Below are positions 52,194 to 61,614 of a stretch of 64,000 nt of DNA, piece after piece. The position numbers and the translations under genes were made by a program. Source of the DNA: Jeotgalicoccus saudimassiliensis (lineage in GTDB: Bacteria > Bacillota > Bacilli > Staphylococcales > Salinicoccaceae). The DNA is taken from assembly GCF_000756715.1 (NCBI RefSeq), contig NZ_CCSE01000001.1, forward strand, positions 310,001 to 374,000, given 5' to 3'. Each line of letters starts with the position of its first letter. Position 1 is the stretch's first letter. The notes below the pieces were generated by a model, which was given only the letters and a program-made list of their open reading frames with translations, was not told the DNA's origin and ran no database searches.

Positions 52194-54851
52194 ATGAATT
52201 CAATTATTAATACATTAAAAACTGTAATACCTCGCAGCATGAGAGAGCGTTTAATAAGGAAGGTGACATTACAGGACATCAGTCTTCATGAAAACTATGC
52301 AGAAATTAATTTGTCACTGAAAAACTTTTATAATTTTAATCTTACAGATAAAATGATCATCACTTTATCAAATGGTGAATATATAGAAACACTCGGATTT
52401 ACTGTGGATAAAAATATGCTGTCTATTCAGCTGACTGACAGTGTGTTGAAAAATACGACGGGAAATTCATCGATTAAAATATCTGTCGACGGCAAAAATA
52501 TGATTATCGATTCGGATGCAGGTATTGAAAGTCAGACATCATTTTTCAAAGAAGGAAAATACTATAATATACTGGTTAACGGTACGCTGGTACTTGAACA
52601 TCTGCTGGCAGAGTATACATTTAATCCGTCGCATATTCAGGCAGAAAGTATGCGCGTTGCGTATGAAAATCTGACAGTGGTATTCCCGGAAAATCAGAAT
52701 ATGGAACATTGCAGTCTGGCATTGCTGTATCCTAATAAAATAGTTGAACTGCCGAATGAGGATAAAGGCACAGCCGTAACTGCTGATGATTTCAGTAATG
52801 TCACAATGGGACGTGCAACACTTTATATCGTCAGGGGTTATGAGATGACACCGGTTAAACTGGACATTCATGAAGCTGACTTAACGACTCAAAATCATAA
52901 ACTGCAGTTTATGAATGAAGATGATGAGCTGGTTGTATTTATTGAAAATCATGAAATGGAAATACTGACGGCCGATGCTGCTGTGTCAGAAGAAGAGGGA
53001 AGCATACGTATAACAATGTCGTATGATGCACCTTTAAAAATTAAATATCTTGTCGTTTCAGATACTGTTTCAGGCGAAGAAGAAGAATATCCGGTTAAAT
53101 ATGTAGTGCAGGGTGAATTTACAGCAGATATACTTGTCAGTACGCTGGTTAATAATTTCACACGGAAGAAGTTCAAGCTGATTACGCTGTCAGATGAACC
53201 GATTACACTGCAGCCGAATGTAAATTATCCGGAAACTCTTGGTTTCGGCGAACGCCGTGTAATCACCCACTGCAATCAGAATATTAAACTCTGGTTTTAC
53301 AAGAGAAGAGATAAAGCGCTCGGTTTTAAAGTGACGCGTCCGAGAATGAAGAGACAGGTCATCTGGATTGAAAGCTTTAATTTTGAAGGGTTTATTGAAG
53401 GTCAGGAAAACTTTACCGACTGTGATACTTACATGATATTTGAAGACCGCTACAGTAAAGAAAGCATTTTTCTTCCGATTGAACAGGAATTTAATATCGA
53501 TTTAACGGAACTCGATTTAAAATCCATAAAGAGTAAGGACAAAACGATACTGGATGTATTTGTTGCGATGATCCGTAGTGACGGTGAGGTAGTACGAAAA
53601 GAAAAGATTAAGTATAAGTTTTCCGACTATAAGAAGGATAACTATTACGGCAGACATTCGGAGTATGATGATGAAGGCAATGCCCACTATCACTTAATTA
53701 CGACAACACCTTTTGACAACCTTAAAATAGAAACTTTTGCAATTCCTGAAGAAGTGGTTATACCGGAAGAAACAAAAGATAAAGATTTTAATACATGGCT
53801 CGTGGGAGAACGCTATGATACTGCTCAGGATAATGGTTATGCGTTCTATAAATACCTGCGTGAAAATACGGATGTCAATGCATATTATGCAATTGAAGGC
53901 AGTGCGCCTGATTATGAAAAGATAAAATCGGATCCTCATGTGCTTGAGTTCGGATCGAAAGAACATTTTGAAATATCATTTAAAGCCGGTGTGCTTTTAG
54001 GTACCCACGACCTTGAAAATCTGCTGCCGTATAAACCGGCCCGTGGATTTTTCAACTATGAGGATACGGTAAAAGTATTTCTGCAGCACGGTGTTCTTGG
54101 ACGTAAAAGAGTGGAGTACCATAAGAAATATTACGACCTGCCGTTTGATCTGTTTATTGTCAGCAGTGAACCGGAGAAATACAATGTAGTCATGAAGAAA
54201 CTGGGTTATGAAGAGGAGAACGTTGCAATAACTGGACTGGCACGATTTGATTCGCTGCCCCGCGGCAACAAAACGAAAGATATTTTACTGATGCCGACCT
54301 GGCGTGACTGGATTAATACAGACGAGGCATTTATGACAAGTAAGTACTTCCATAATTATAACGGCCTGATTCATAACGAACGGCTGATTAAAATATTGGA
54401 AGATAATGATGTTCAGCTGAATTTTTATCCTCACTACAGAGCACAGTCGTACTTTAACGATGAAATTCTGAACCCGAGCAGCAATATTAATTTTATTCAG
54501 CTGGGAACAAAAACCGTGCAGGAGCTGTTGATTGACCACTCACTGCTTATTACGGATTACTCGAGCGTGAGCTTTGATTTCACACTTATGAATAAACCTG
54601 TAATATATTATCACTTTGACGTGAGAAAGTTCTTCAGACAGGGGAAACTCCGCCCGCTGTTCCAGACGTTTATCGGTGAAATTGCCCGCACAGAGGATGA
54701 TCTGATTGATTTAATCGAACAGCAGATTAAATTGAATTTCCAATCGGAACAACCCGATATTTCCGGGATATTCAAATATCAGGATCATCATAACTCAAAA
54801 CGTATATACGACAGTGTAATTGATAAGATCAGTCATTCTGAAGAAGAGTAA
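52194..54851 (+). CDS. Large TagF-like CDP-glycerol glycerophosphotransferase
   Basis: The 885-residue product ends in a poly(glycerolphosphate) polymerase-type domain (about 525-880) with His632 in LQHGVLG, NVAITGLARFDSL, LLMPTWRDW, FYPHYRAQ and LLITDYSSVSFDF. The first 500 residues are beta-rich and look like several repeats of about 100 residues, which I do not recognise. Bacillus TagF is 746 residues and the compact TagF/TarF type about 390, so this is unusually long. It may polymerise or extend a glycerol- or ribitol-phosphate chain. Single gene with a terminator shared with the convergent tagB. Confidence 0.82.
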   Translation: MNSIINTLKTVIPRSMRERLIRKVTLQDISLHENYAEINLSLKNFYNFNLTDKMIITLSNGEYIETLGFTVDKNMLSIQLTDSVLKNTTGNSSIKISVDGKNMIIDSDAGIESQTSFFKEGKYYNILVNGTLVLEHLLAEYTFNPSHIQAESMRVAYENLTVVFPENQNMEHCSLALLYPNKIVELPNEDKGTAVTADDFSNVTMGRATLYIVRGYEMTPVKLDIHEADLTTQNHKLQFMNEDDELVVFIENHEMEILTADAAVSEEEGSIRITMSYDAPLKIKYLVVSDTVSGEEEEYPVKYVVQGEFTADILVSTLVNNFTRKKFKLITLSDEPITLQPNVNYPETLGFGERRVITHCNQNIKLWFYKRRDKALGFKVTRPRMKRQVIWIESFNFEGFIEGQENFTDCDTYMIFEDRYSKESIFLPIEQEFNIDLTELDLKSIKSKDKTILDVFVAMIRSDGEVVRKEKIKYKFSDYKKDNYYGRHSEYDDEGNAHYHLITTTPFDNLKIETFAIPEEVVIPEETKDKDFNTWLVGERYDTAQDNGYAFYKYLRENTDVNAYYAIEGSAPDYEKIKSDPHVLEFGSKEHFEISFKAGVLLGTHDLENLLPYKPARGFFNYEDTVKVFLQHGVLGRKRVEYHKKYYDLPFDLFIVSSEPEKYNVVMKKLGYEEENVAITGLARFDSLPRGNKTKDILLMPTWRDWINTDEAFMTSKYFHNYNGLIHNERLIKILEDNDVQLNFYPHYRAQSYFNDEILNPSSNINFIQLGTKTVQELLIDHSLLITDYSSVSFDFTLMNKPVIYYHFDVRKFFRQGKLRPLFQTFIGEIARTEDDLIDLIEQQIKLNFQSEQPDISGIFKYQDHHNSKRIYDSVIDKISHSEEE

Positions 54852-54882
54852 AAAGCCTTCCGGGTCACCGGAAGGTTTTTTA
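54852..54882. terminator. Bidirectional terminator between TagF-like gene and tagB
   Basis: AACCTTCCGG/CCGGAAGG-type stem: GCCTTCCGG and CCGGAAGG pair around GTCA, flanked by A and T runs. Confidence 0.88.
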
Positions 54883-56031
54883 CGTTCTGTATATTTTTTT
54901 AACCAGTTGTGATGATGAATGACCGTTTGAATACTTATTCCACTGATTGTTAAATGCTTCTATTTTCTGCATATCAAAACTGCTGTTTTTAACCGCGTCA
55001 ATAATTTCATTTGTATCGAATGCAACAGGTCCCGGCATATAGGACTGGTAGTTGAACCAGAGCCCCCGGGATTCGGAATAGTCATTTAGATCATACGGAT
55101 AAAAAATCATCGGTTTCTTTAATATTGAAAACTCAAATGGAATCGATGAATAATCCGTAATCAGTATATCTGCAGCAGCAAGAAGCGAGTTAATATTAAA
55201 GCCGTGAGATACGTCTGTAACGAATAAATCGTTCGTGAATCCTGACAGTTTAACTGCCGGGTGAAGTTTTAACAGCAGATGATATTCATCTGACAGTTCT
55301 TTTTTCATTTGTGTGATGTCGAGTTGAATATTTTTAACATCGAACTCATCGTCTCTGAAAGTCGGTGCATAGAGCAGAACCTTTTTATTTTTCAGCTCCG
55401 GCAGAGATTTATAAATACTGTCTGCGGCAGCGGTAACCTGTTCTTTATCATAGAAGAAATCTGTTCGTGGTACTCCTGATTTAATTATGCGTTCAGGGCC
55501 GGCTCCAAATGCTTCGTTAAAAATATATGCCATTTCATTTGAACTGACGACGATGTAACGGAAACGGCTGTATACTTCTCTGAAGCGTTTATGTGCACTG
55601 TTTGGACGTTTTTTGATTGTCTTATCTCTGCAGCCGAAATATTTTACCGCGCCGTTGGCATGCCACAGCTGAGTACATTTAACCGCACGGCGGAAATTAC
55701 AGGCAGCCAGTACGACATGATAGTTATCGACAAAAATATATCTGGCAGTAGCGAGATGATATACTCCCTGTATAAAAGCCGTGATATTTTTCGGTGTGAA
55801 ATTCAAAACACTGTCCGCACGGGTATCGTCAAATTTCTTTATGCACCGGGGTTCTTTCAGAATAATAATTTTTGAGGCTGTCTGCTGTTTCACTTCGGCA
55901 GCCACATACTCAATGTTGTCTCCGAACGATGCAAGCATAACAGTTTTCTTTTGCAGCGGCATCACTTTAAAAATATTGAAAAAGATCCGGAGTACAGTCA
56001 GATAAAGAAAGATAAGACCTTCTTTAATCAT
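54880..56031 (-). CDS. tagB: Teichoic acid glycerophosphotransferase (TagB-type primase)
   Basis: TagB adds the first glycerol phosphate to the ManNAc-GlcNAc-PP-undecaprenol linkage unit. The 383-residue product is the expected length. It has a hydrophobic N-terminus that binds the membrane ([20 protein letters not shown]), [14 protein letters not shown] with the conserved [22 protein letters not shown] and [13 protein letters not shown]. It overlaps tagD upstream by 8 bases. The assignment as TagB over TagF rests on length, the WHANG motif and the pairing with tagD. Confidence 0.82.
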   Translation of the reverse strand: MIKEGLIFLYLTVLRIFFNIFKVMPLQKKTVMLASFGDNIEYVAAEVKQQTASKIIILKEPRCIKKFDDTRADSVLNFTPKNITAFIQGVYHLATARYIFVDNYHVVLAACNFRRAVKCTQLWHANGAVKYFGCRDKTIKKRPNSAHKRFREVYSRFRYIVVSSNEMAYIFNEAFGAGPERIIKSGVPRTDFFYDKEQVTAAADSIYKSLPELKNKKVLLYAPTFRDDEFDVKNIQLDITQMKKELSDEYHLLLKLHPAVKLSGFTNDLFVTDVSHGFNINSLLAAADILITDYSSIPFEFSILKKPMIFYPYDLNDYSESRGLWFNYQSYMPGPVAFDTNEIIDAVKNSSFDMQKIEAFNNQWNKYSNGHSSSQLVKKIYRT

Positions 56032-56419
56032 TTTTCTGTTTCAGCTCATCTTTGATTTTAGTCGTTGATATTCCGCTTGTTCTCGGCAGGTAAACGACTT
56101 CGCAATGCTCTTTCAGGAAATCGAACTCTCCTTCCCAGTCATTTCCCATAACAAAAGTATCTATACCGTATTTTTGAACATCTTTTACTTTCTGATCCCA
56201 GTCATTCTCACCAATTACTTCATCTACGTATTTAATAGCTTCTAGAATCTGTTTACGTTCCTCGAATGAATGATATGCTTCTTTGTGCTTTAAAGTATTG
56301 AACTCATCAGTTGATACCGCAACAATTAAATAGTCCCCCAAACCTTTCGCACGTCGCAGAATATTAATGTGACCTGTGTGAAGCAGATCGAATGTGCCGT
56401 AAGTAATTACTTTTTTCAT
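56024..56419 (-). CDS. tagD: Glycerol-3-phosphate cytidylyltransferase
   Basis: TagD makes CDP-glycerol, the donor for TagB and TagF. The 131-residue product has the catalytic HxGH ([13 protein letters not shown], about 10-22), the CTP-binding region and the family signature [10 protein letters not shown] near the C-terminus, all at normal spacing. It is the first gene of a two-gene operon with tagB and is divergent from tagF. Confidence 0.95.
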   Translation of the reverse strand: MKKVITYGTFDLLHTGHINILRRAKGLGDYLIVAVSTDEFNTLKHKEAYHSFEERKQILEAIKYVDEVIGENDWDQKVKDVQKYGIDTFVMGNDWEGEFDFLKEHCEVVYLPRTSGISTTKIKDELKQKND

Positions 56420-56514
56420 GATAATTTGCCCCCGTTAAAGCATTATTATAGTATTTTGTAGTATTATGAATTATAGCATAAGATAATTATGAAAACTTTG
56501 CAGGTGTGGTGGAT

Positions 56515-57708
56515 ATGAAAAAAATTAAAAAATTAGCATTAAAATTATATAAAATATCATTCTGGCTGTGCGGCAAGTCTTTTAACAAAGACCATTCGCT
56601 GATTGTCTTTGAGAGCTTTCTCGGCAAACAGTTCAGCGATAACCCGAGGGCACTGTACGAATACATGTCGATACATTATCCGGAATACAGATTTTTATGG
56701 AGCGTGGACAAACGTTATGCCGATGTATTTGAACGGTACGATATTCCGCATATTAAACGATTCTCGCTCAGCTGGATGATTTATATGAACAAGGCAACAT
56801 TATGGGTGTCAAACAGCAGACTGCCGCTGTGGATACCAAAACCAAAAGGAACGACTTATTTACAGACGTGGCACGGCACGCCTCTGAAGAAACTTGCTGT
56901 GGATATGGAAGAAGTGCACATGCCGGGAACGGATACGGAGCGCTACAAGAGAAACTTTACGCGTGAATCGGCGAAATGGGACTTTTTAATCTCACCGAAT
57001 GAATATTCAACGGAAATATTTAAAAGAGCGTTTAAGTTTGAAGATAAAATGCTTGAGACCGGTTATCCGCGCAATGACTTCTTATTTACGAACAGCGATG
57101 ACGAAGCAATTAGTAATCTGAAGAAAGATCTCGGACTGCCTGAGGACAAAAAGGTGATTTTATACGCACCGACATGGCGTGATGACTCATACCATGCGAA
57201 GGGCAGATATAAGTTTAATCTGGAATTTGATATGAAAAAAATGTACGAAACGCTTTCTGATGAATATATCATTATATTGAGGCTGCATTATCTTGTAAGT
57301 GAAAATCTGGATATCAGTAAATATGAAGGGTTTATTTACGATTATTCCAAGTACGAAGAAATCAGGGATTTATATGTAATTTCGGATATGCTGATTACCG
57401 ATTATTCGTCGGTCTTCTTTGATTATGCGAATCTCGAACGCCCGATGATTTTCTACGTCTATGATATTGATAATTACCGCGATAAACTCAGAGGTTTTTA
57501 CTTTGACTTTGAGAAGAAAGCCCCGGGCCCGCTAGTTACTACGACTGATGACCTGCTCGCGGCAATCGGGGAAACGGAAACTGAAGACTTTAACGAAATA
57601 TACAATACAGCGGAATTCCGCAGCAGATTCGGTGCACTTGAAGACGGCAAGGCATCGCAGCGCGTAGCAGATGAAGTTATTTGTTATTTAAGAAACAAAA
57701 TTGTATAA
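56515..57708 (+). CDS. tagF: CDP-glycerol glycerophosphotransferase (TagF/TarF type)
   Basis: This enzyme extends or polymerises the glycerol-phosphate chain of wall teichoic acid. The 397-residue product has YLQTWHGTPLKKLAVDM with the catalytic histidine, FLISPNEYSTEIFKRAF, ETGYPRNDFL, ILYAPTWRDDSY, LRLHYLV and MLITDYSSVFFDYANL, the full pattern of the compact TarF/TarL group. The ATG at 56515 follows GTGGTGG. It is upstream of tagG and tagH on the same strand. Confidence 0.9.
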   Translation: MKKIKKLALKLYKISFWLCGKSFNKDHSLIVFESFLGKQFSDNPRALYEYMSIHYPEYRFLWSVDKRYADVFERYDIPHIKRFSLSWMIYMNKATLWVSNSRLPLWIPKPKGTTYLQTWHGTPLKKLAVDMEEVHMPGTDTERYKRNFTRESAKWDFLISPNEYSTEIFKRAFKFEDKMLETGYPRNDFLFTNSDDEAISNLKKDLGLPEDKKVILYAPTWRDDSYHAKGRYKFNLEFDMKKMYETLSDEYIIILRLHYLVSENLDISKYEGFIYDYSKYEEIRDLYVISDMLITDYSSVFFDYANLERPMIFYVYDIDNYRDKLRGFYFDFEKKAPGPLVTTTDDLLAAIGETETEDFNEIYNTAEFRSRFGALEDGKASQRVADEVICYLRNKIV

Positions 57709-57744
57709 TTCACCATTGATGAAAATTGAGGTTGTGAGTAACTA

Positions 57745-58566
57745 ATGAAATCCATGTGGAAAGTATTGCAGGAACAGATTGCACACTTTTATTTAGTAAG
57801 GCGTCTGTCGCTCTATGATATGAAAAGTAAAAACCAGAATAACTATTTAGGAATTGTCTGGGAAGTGCTGACGCCGGTAATCAGTATTCTAATATACTGG
57901 TTCGTATTCGGTACGCTGCGTTCCCGTGCACCGATTCAAATGGATGGTATGGAAGTGCCGTTCTTCTTCTGGCTGTTTATAGGATTTGTCGTCTGGACAT
58001 TTTTCTTCCAGGCAAGTATTGAAGCATCGAAGTCCATTTATACAAGACTGAAGATGCTTGCAAAAATGAACTTCCCATTAAGCGTCATACCGAACATACC
58101 GATATTCTCAAAGTTTTATACACATCTGATTATGCTGACGATTGCATTTATTGTATTTCAGCTGGCGGGGTATTACGTCAGTATTTACTTTATTCAGATT
58201 CCGTATTTCATCTTTGCAACGTATGTATTGATACTGGCGTTTGGACTGATTACATCGACACTGTCGACACTGGTTCGGGATGTGCACCTGGTGCTTAATT
58301 CATTTCTGCGTATGGGGCTTTATTTATCAGGTGTGCTGTGGCCGCTGTCCATGCTTGCGGATTTCCCGAAACTGATGATTGTTATGCAGTTGAATCCGCT
58401 GGTATATTTAATTGAAGGGTACCGTGCTGCATTTTTCGGTACTGAATGGTTCCTCGTTACAGAATGGAAGTACTCCTTATATTTCTGGGGACTGATGCTC
58501 GTTATGCTGTTTATCGGTTCGGTGCTGCATATTAAATTCAGACGTAATTTTATCGATTACTTATAA
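57745..58566 (+). CDS. tagG: Teichoic acid ABC exporter permease (TagG type), copy 2
   Basis: The 273-residue product has six membrane helices, the N-terminal RRLSLYDMKSKNQNNYLGIV and the C-terminal HIKFRRNFIDYL. It flips the finished polymer-lipid across the membrane with TagH. It lies 36 bases after tagF and 12 bases before tagH, the standard cluster order, so this pair is the main wall teichoic acid exporter. It is clearly related to the permease at 38840-39649. Confidence 0.92.
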   Translation: MKSMWKVLQEQIAHFYLVRRLSLYDMKSKNQNNYLGIVWEVLTPVISILIYWFVFGTLRSRAPIQMDGMEVPFFFWLFIGFVVWTFFFQASIEASKSIYTRLKMLAKMNFPLSVIPNIPIFSKFYTHLIMLTIAFIVFQLAGYYVSIYFIQIPYFIFATYVLILAFGLITSTLSTLVRDVHLVLNSFLRMGLYLSGVLWPLSMLADFPKLMIVMQLNPLVYLIEGYRAAFFGTEWFLVTEWKYSLYFWGLMLVMLFIGSVLHIKFRRNFIDYL

Positions 58567-58578
58567 TGGGGTTTAAAA

Positions 58579-59940
58579 ATGACTAAAGCTATTATTACTA
58601 AAAATGTCGTAAAAAAATACAGGCTGTATGAAAACCAGAAAGAGCGCATGATGGACCTGATCAGTCCGAAAGAATACGGTGATGATTTTTATGCGCTGAA
58701 CGGTGTGAACTTCGAAGCGGATAAAGGTGATGTTGTCGGTTTTATCGGCATTAACGGTTCCGGGAAATCCACACTGTCTAACATTATTGCAGGAATCGTG
58801 CCGGAAACGAGCGGTGAAGTTCAGGTGAACGGACAGCCGGCACTGATTGCTGTCGCTGCCGGTTTAAACGATGATCTGACAGGCCGTGACAATATCGAAC
58901 TGAAATGTTTAATGCTCGGTTTTTCAAAAGAAGAGATAAAAGCGCTTGAACCTGAAATTATCGAATTTGCAGAACTTGAAAACTTTATCGACCAGCCGGT
59001 GAAATCTTATTCAAGCGGAATGAAATCGAGACTCGGCTTCGCCATCAGCGTTAAAGTCGATCCGGATATACTGATTATCGATGAGGCGCTGTCGGTTGGG
59101 GACAGGGCATTTGCGGATAAAAGTCTAAAGAAAATGCTCGAGTTTAAAGATCAGGGGAAGACGATGATATTTGTCAGTCATTCCATCGGCCAGATGAAAA
59201 CATTCTGCGATAAAATTCTCTGGCTTGAATTCGGCAGAGTCAAAGCGTTCGGAGAAGTTAAAGATGTGCTGCCGCTGTACGAAGCATTTCTTCTGAAGTG
59301 GCAGAATATGCGTAAAGAAGAAAGAGAGTTATACAGAACAAAAATAATGTCGAAAGATCCGAGTGAAAATAAATATAAAAAGCTCGGTGACTTAATGGTA
59401 CTGGATGATGAGGAGGAACTTGATGCTTCTCACACTTATTCAGTGCGTCAGGTCAGCAGACTGGCGCATTTAAAAGCTTATACGACGTTTATCTATTCTT
59501 CGCCGAATGTGGAAGAAGATAAACAGGATGCACAGCATTTAAAAAACAAAGTGTATTATGTTAAACGGGAAGCAACATACCAGTTTGAAAATTATTATCT
59601 CCTGAGTACGAAACCGAGCGGTGAAGAAGGTGTCATCGGCTGGATCAGGGGGATTGAAACATCTTCGCATGTTCATACACTGGTGGACAATGACAAAAAA
59701 ACATTTTATTTAAAAGGCCGCGGTTACGCATCGACAGAACCGTGGGGCGGAAAGCGCCAGTATATTCATGAATCACTGGAACATCACGGCGGACTGTTAT
59801 TTAATGTGGATGAAACGATACTGGTCGGAAATAATATCTGGTACAGAGGTATTATCGAAGGTGAAAGAGAAGCTGCATGGATACACAGTAACAACGTAAT
59901 CAGTGAGATTGAAGAATTGAATGACAGTGAAACAAATTAA
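58579..59940 (+). CDS. tagH: Teichoic acid ABC exporter ATPase (TagH type) with C-terminal GW/SH3-like domain
   Basis: The 453-residue product has Walker A GINGSGKST (about 57-65), signature YSSGMKSRLGFAI, Walker B ILIIDEALSVGD and FVSHS. The ATPase domain ends near 250. The remainder has a charged linker and a beta-rich domain (about 330-440) with GVIGWIRGIE and AAWIHSNNV that resembles GW or SH3-type modules. There is no membrane helix, so this module stays in the cytosol, unlike in Bacillus TagH. S. aureus TagH lacks it. It may read the polymer before export; this is inference. Confidence 0.9.
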   Translation: MTKAIITKNVVKKYRLYENQKERMMDLISPKEYGDDFYALNGVNFEADKGDVVGFIGINGSGKSTLSNIIAGIVPETSGEVQVNGQPALIAVAAGLNDDLTGRDNIELKCLMLGFSKEEIKALEPEIIEFAELENFIDQPVKSYSSGMKSRLGFAISVKVDPDILIIDEALSVGDRAFADKSLKKMLEFKDQGKTMIFVSHSIGQMKTFCDKILWLEFGRVKAFGEVKDVLPLYEAFLLKWQNMRKEERELYRTKIMSKDPSENKYKKLGDLMVLDDEEELDASHTYSVRQVSRLAHLKAYTTFIYSSPNVEEDKQDAQHLKNKVYYVKREATYQFENYYLLSTKPSGEEGVIGWIRGIETSSHVHTLVDNDKKTFYLKGRGYASTEPWGGKRQYIHESLEHHGGLLFNVDETILVGNNIWYRGIIEGEREAAWIHSNNVISEIEELNDSETN

Positions 59941-59966
59941 GAGGTGCACGGGCACCTCTTTATTTG
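59941..59966. terminator. Terminator between tagH and glycerophosphodiesterase gene
   Basis: GAGGTGC and GCACCTC pair around ACGG, followed by TTTATTTG. It lies directly after the tagH stop and before the convergent gene. Confidence 0.75.
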
Positions 59967-59967
59967 T

Positions 59968-60678
59968 TTAATATAATGTTTCAAGTGACGTGAAGACGCC
60001 GTCTGCACCAAGTTTAATCAAGCGGTCTTTTTCCTTTTGGTTTTTAACAGTATAAGGGTATACTTTTAAACCGTATTTATGACATTCTTCGATAAAGGCC
60101 GCATCGGTAATTTTTTTAAACGGATGAACGCTGACGGCATTCAGTCCGGTCATACTGACATATCTGCCGGCATTAATCATCGGATAATGCATTAGGAATC
60201 CAAGTTTAATATCAGGATTACATTTGGAAATTTTAAGCAGAGCAGTATGGTCAAATGATGACACGATAATATTATCGAGATTATGATGCTGTGCTGCGAG
60301 TGCTGCGACTTTAGGTTCTATGCCCTTATGGGCAACCGGTGAATTCTTAATTTCAATATTGATAATAATGTCTTCAGGTATAAATTGAAGTATATTTTCT
60401 AGCGATGGTATTTTTGCTCCTGCAAATTGTTTATCAAAGTAACTGCCTACATCGATCTTTTGAAGTTCATCAAATGTATATTGGTTGACTGCGAGCTTCG
60501 CATCTTTGTTATAGCGCTTCAGTTTATAGTCATGGACGACTACAGGGACATCGTCTTTTGTCAGCTGTACATCGAGTTCAATCGCACGGGCACCATGTTC
60601 CAGTGCTGTTTTAAATGCAGCTTCAGTGTTTTCCGGCGCGATGGACTCCGCTCCGCGGTGTGCAAATACGAGAACCAT
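59968..60678 (-). CDS. Glycerophosphodiester phosphodiesterase (GDPD family)
   Basis: GDPD enzymes cleave glycerophosphodiesters to glycerol-3-phosphate. The 236-residue product has the motif FAHRGAESIAPENTEAAF (catalytic His near residue 7), ELDVQLTKDDVPVVVHD with the second histidine, and NIEIKN for the metal. No signal peptide, so it acts in the cytosol. The ATG at 60678 has GGAG upstream; a longer frame has none. Its place in the teichoic acid cluster suggests that it recycles glycerol-3-phosphate for TagD. Confidence 0.92.
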   Translation of the reverse strand: MVLVFAHRGAESIAPENTEAAFKTALEHGARAIELDVQLTKDDVPVVVHDYKLKRYNKDAKLAVNQYTFDELQKIDVGSYFDKQFAGAKIPSLENILQFIPEDIIINIEIKNSPVAHKGIEPKVAALAAQHHNLDNIIVSSFDHTALLKISKCNPDIKLGFLMHYPMINAGRYVSMTGLNAVSVHPFKKITDAAFIEECHKYGLKVYPYTVKNQKEKDRLIKLGADGVFTSLETLY

Positions 60679-60774
60679 AAATTTCACTCCAATTTTCATT
60701 AGACTTTAATATTTCTAGTGTAACATCTAAGAGTAAATAAATTATTAAGATTATGTAAGAAAGGGAGGATTAAC

Positions 60775-61572
60775 GTGACGGTAAAATATAATAAAGTTAA
60801 ATTGATGGATATCGATTTTATAAATATATCCAGATATTCGTTTCTTAAAAAAATAATCTATCCGTCGATTGAGCAGGAAAAAAAATGTTTTATCGTCACA
60901 GCCAACCCCGAAGTTGTTATTGCAACGAGGGACGATCCCGACTTTAAAGTGACAGTTCAAAGTGCTGATTATGTACTCGCCGACGGTATAGGCGTCGTTA
61001 ATGCATCCCGCCTGATAAATGACCCGATTAAGGAACGTGTTACAGGTGTGGATCTTATGTACGATCTGCTGAAGTATGCGTCGGATAATAAGAAGCGCGT
61101 TTTTTTCCTCGGTGCGAGCGAAGAAGTGAATATTAAAGTGATAGACATCGTTAAAAGAGATTATCCGGGAGTTGTAATTGCCGGTCGTAAAAACGGTTAT
61201 TTTAACAAATATAATGATAAGATTGCAGATTCTGTTGCGGCAACAAAACCGGACATTATTTTTGTCGCTCTTGGAGCAAAACGCCAGGAAGGCTGGATTC
61301 ATCATTATATGGACAAGTTTGAGAAAGGGATTTTTATCGGTATAGGCGGAAGTTTTGATGTGCTGAGCGGACATGTTAAACGTGCACCGAAAATATGGAT
61401 TAAAATGCAGCTGGAATGGCTGTACCGTTTAATTAAAGAGCCGCACCGATTGAGAAGGGATTTAAAAGTATTTGAATTTATGCTGCTCCATGTGCCCGTC
61501 ATTAAAACGGTAATGAAGTGGCTTGGGTTTTCCAAGACGAAACCGAGATCAACCCGGGACGGCATACGTTAG
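60775..61572 (+). CDS. tagA: N-acetylmannosaminyltransferase TagA/TarA (GT26)
   Basis: TagA adds ManNAc to GlcNAc-PP-undecaprenol, the first committed step of wall teichoic acid synthesis. The 265-residue product has the WecG/TagA/CpsF motifs TANPEVV (about 42-48), YVLADGIGVV with Asp70, RVTGVDLMYDLL, VFFLGASEEV, PDIIFVALGAKRQEGWI and the membrane-binding end RAPKIWIKMQLEWLYRLIKE. The start is GTG with GGGAGGA just upstream. The deacetylase gene follows after 42 bases. Confidence 0.93.
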   Translation: MTVKYNKVKLMDIDFINISRYSFLKKIIYPSIEQEKKCFIVTANPEVVIATRDDPDFKVTVQSADYVLADGIGVVNASRLINDPIKERVTGVDLMYDLLKYASDNKKRVFFLGASEEVNIKVIDIVKRDYPGVVIAGRKNGYFNKYNDKIADSVAATKPDIIFVALGAKRQEGWIHHYMDKFEKGIFIGIGGSFDVLSGHVKRAPKIWIKMQLEWLYRLIKEPHRLRRDLKVFEFMLLHVPVIKTVMKWLGFSKTKPRSTRDGIR

Positions 61573-61614
61573 CAGAAAGATATAAATTGAATATCCGGAC
61601 AGGAGTTATTTTTA

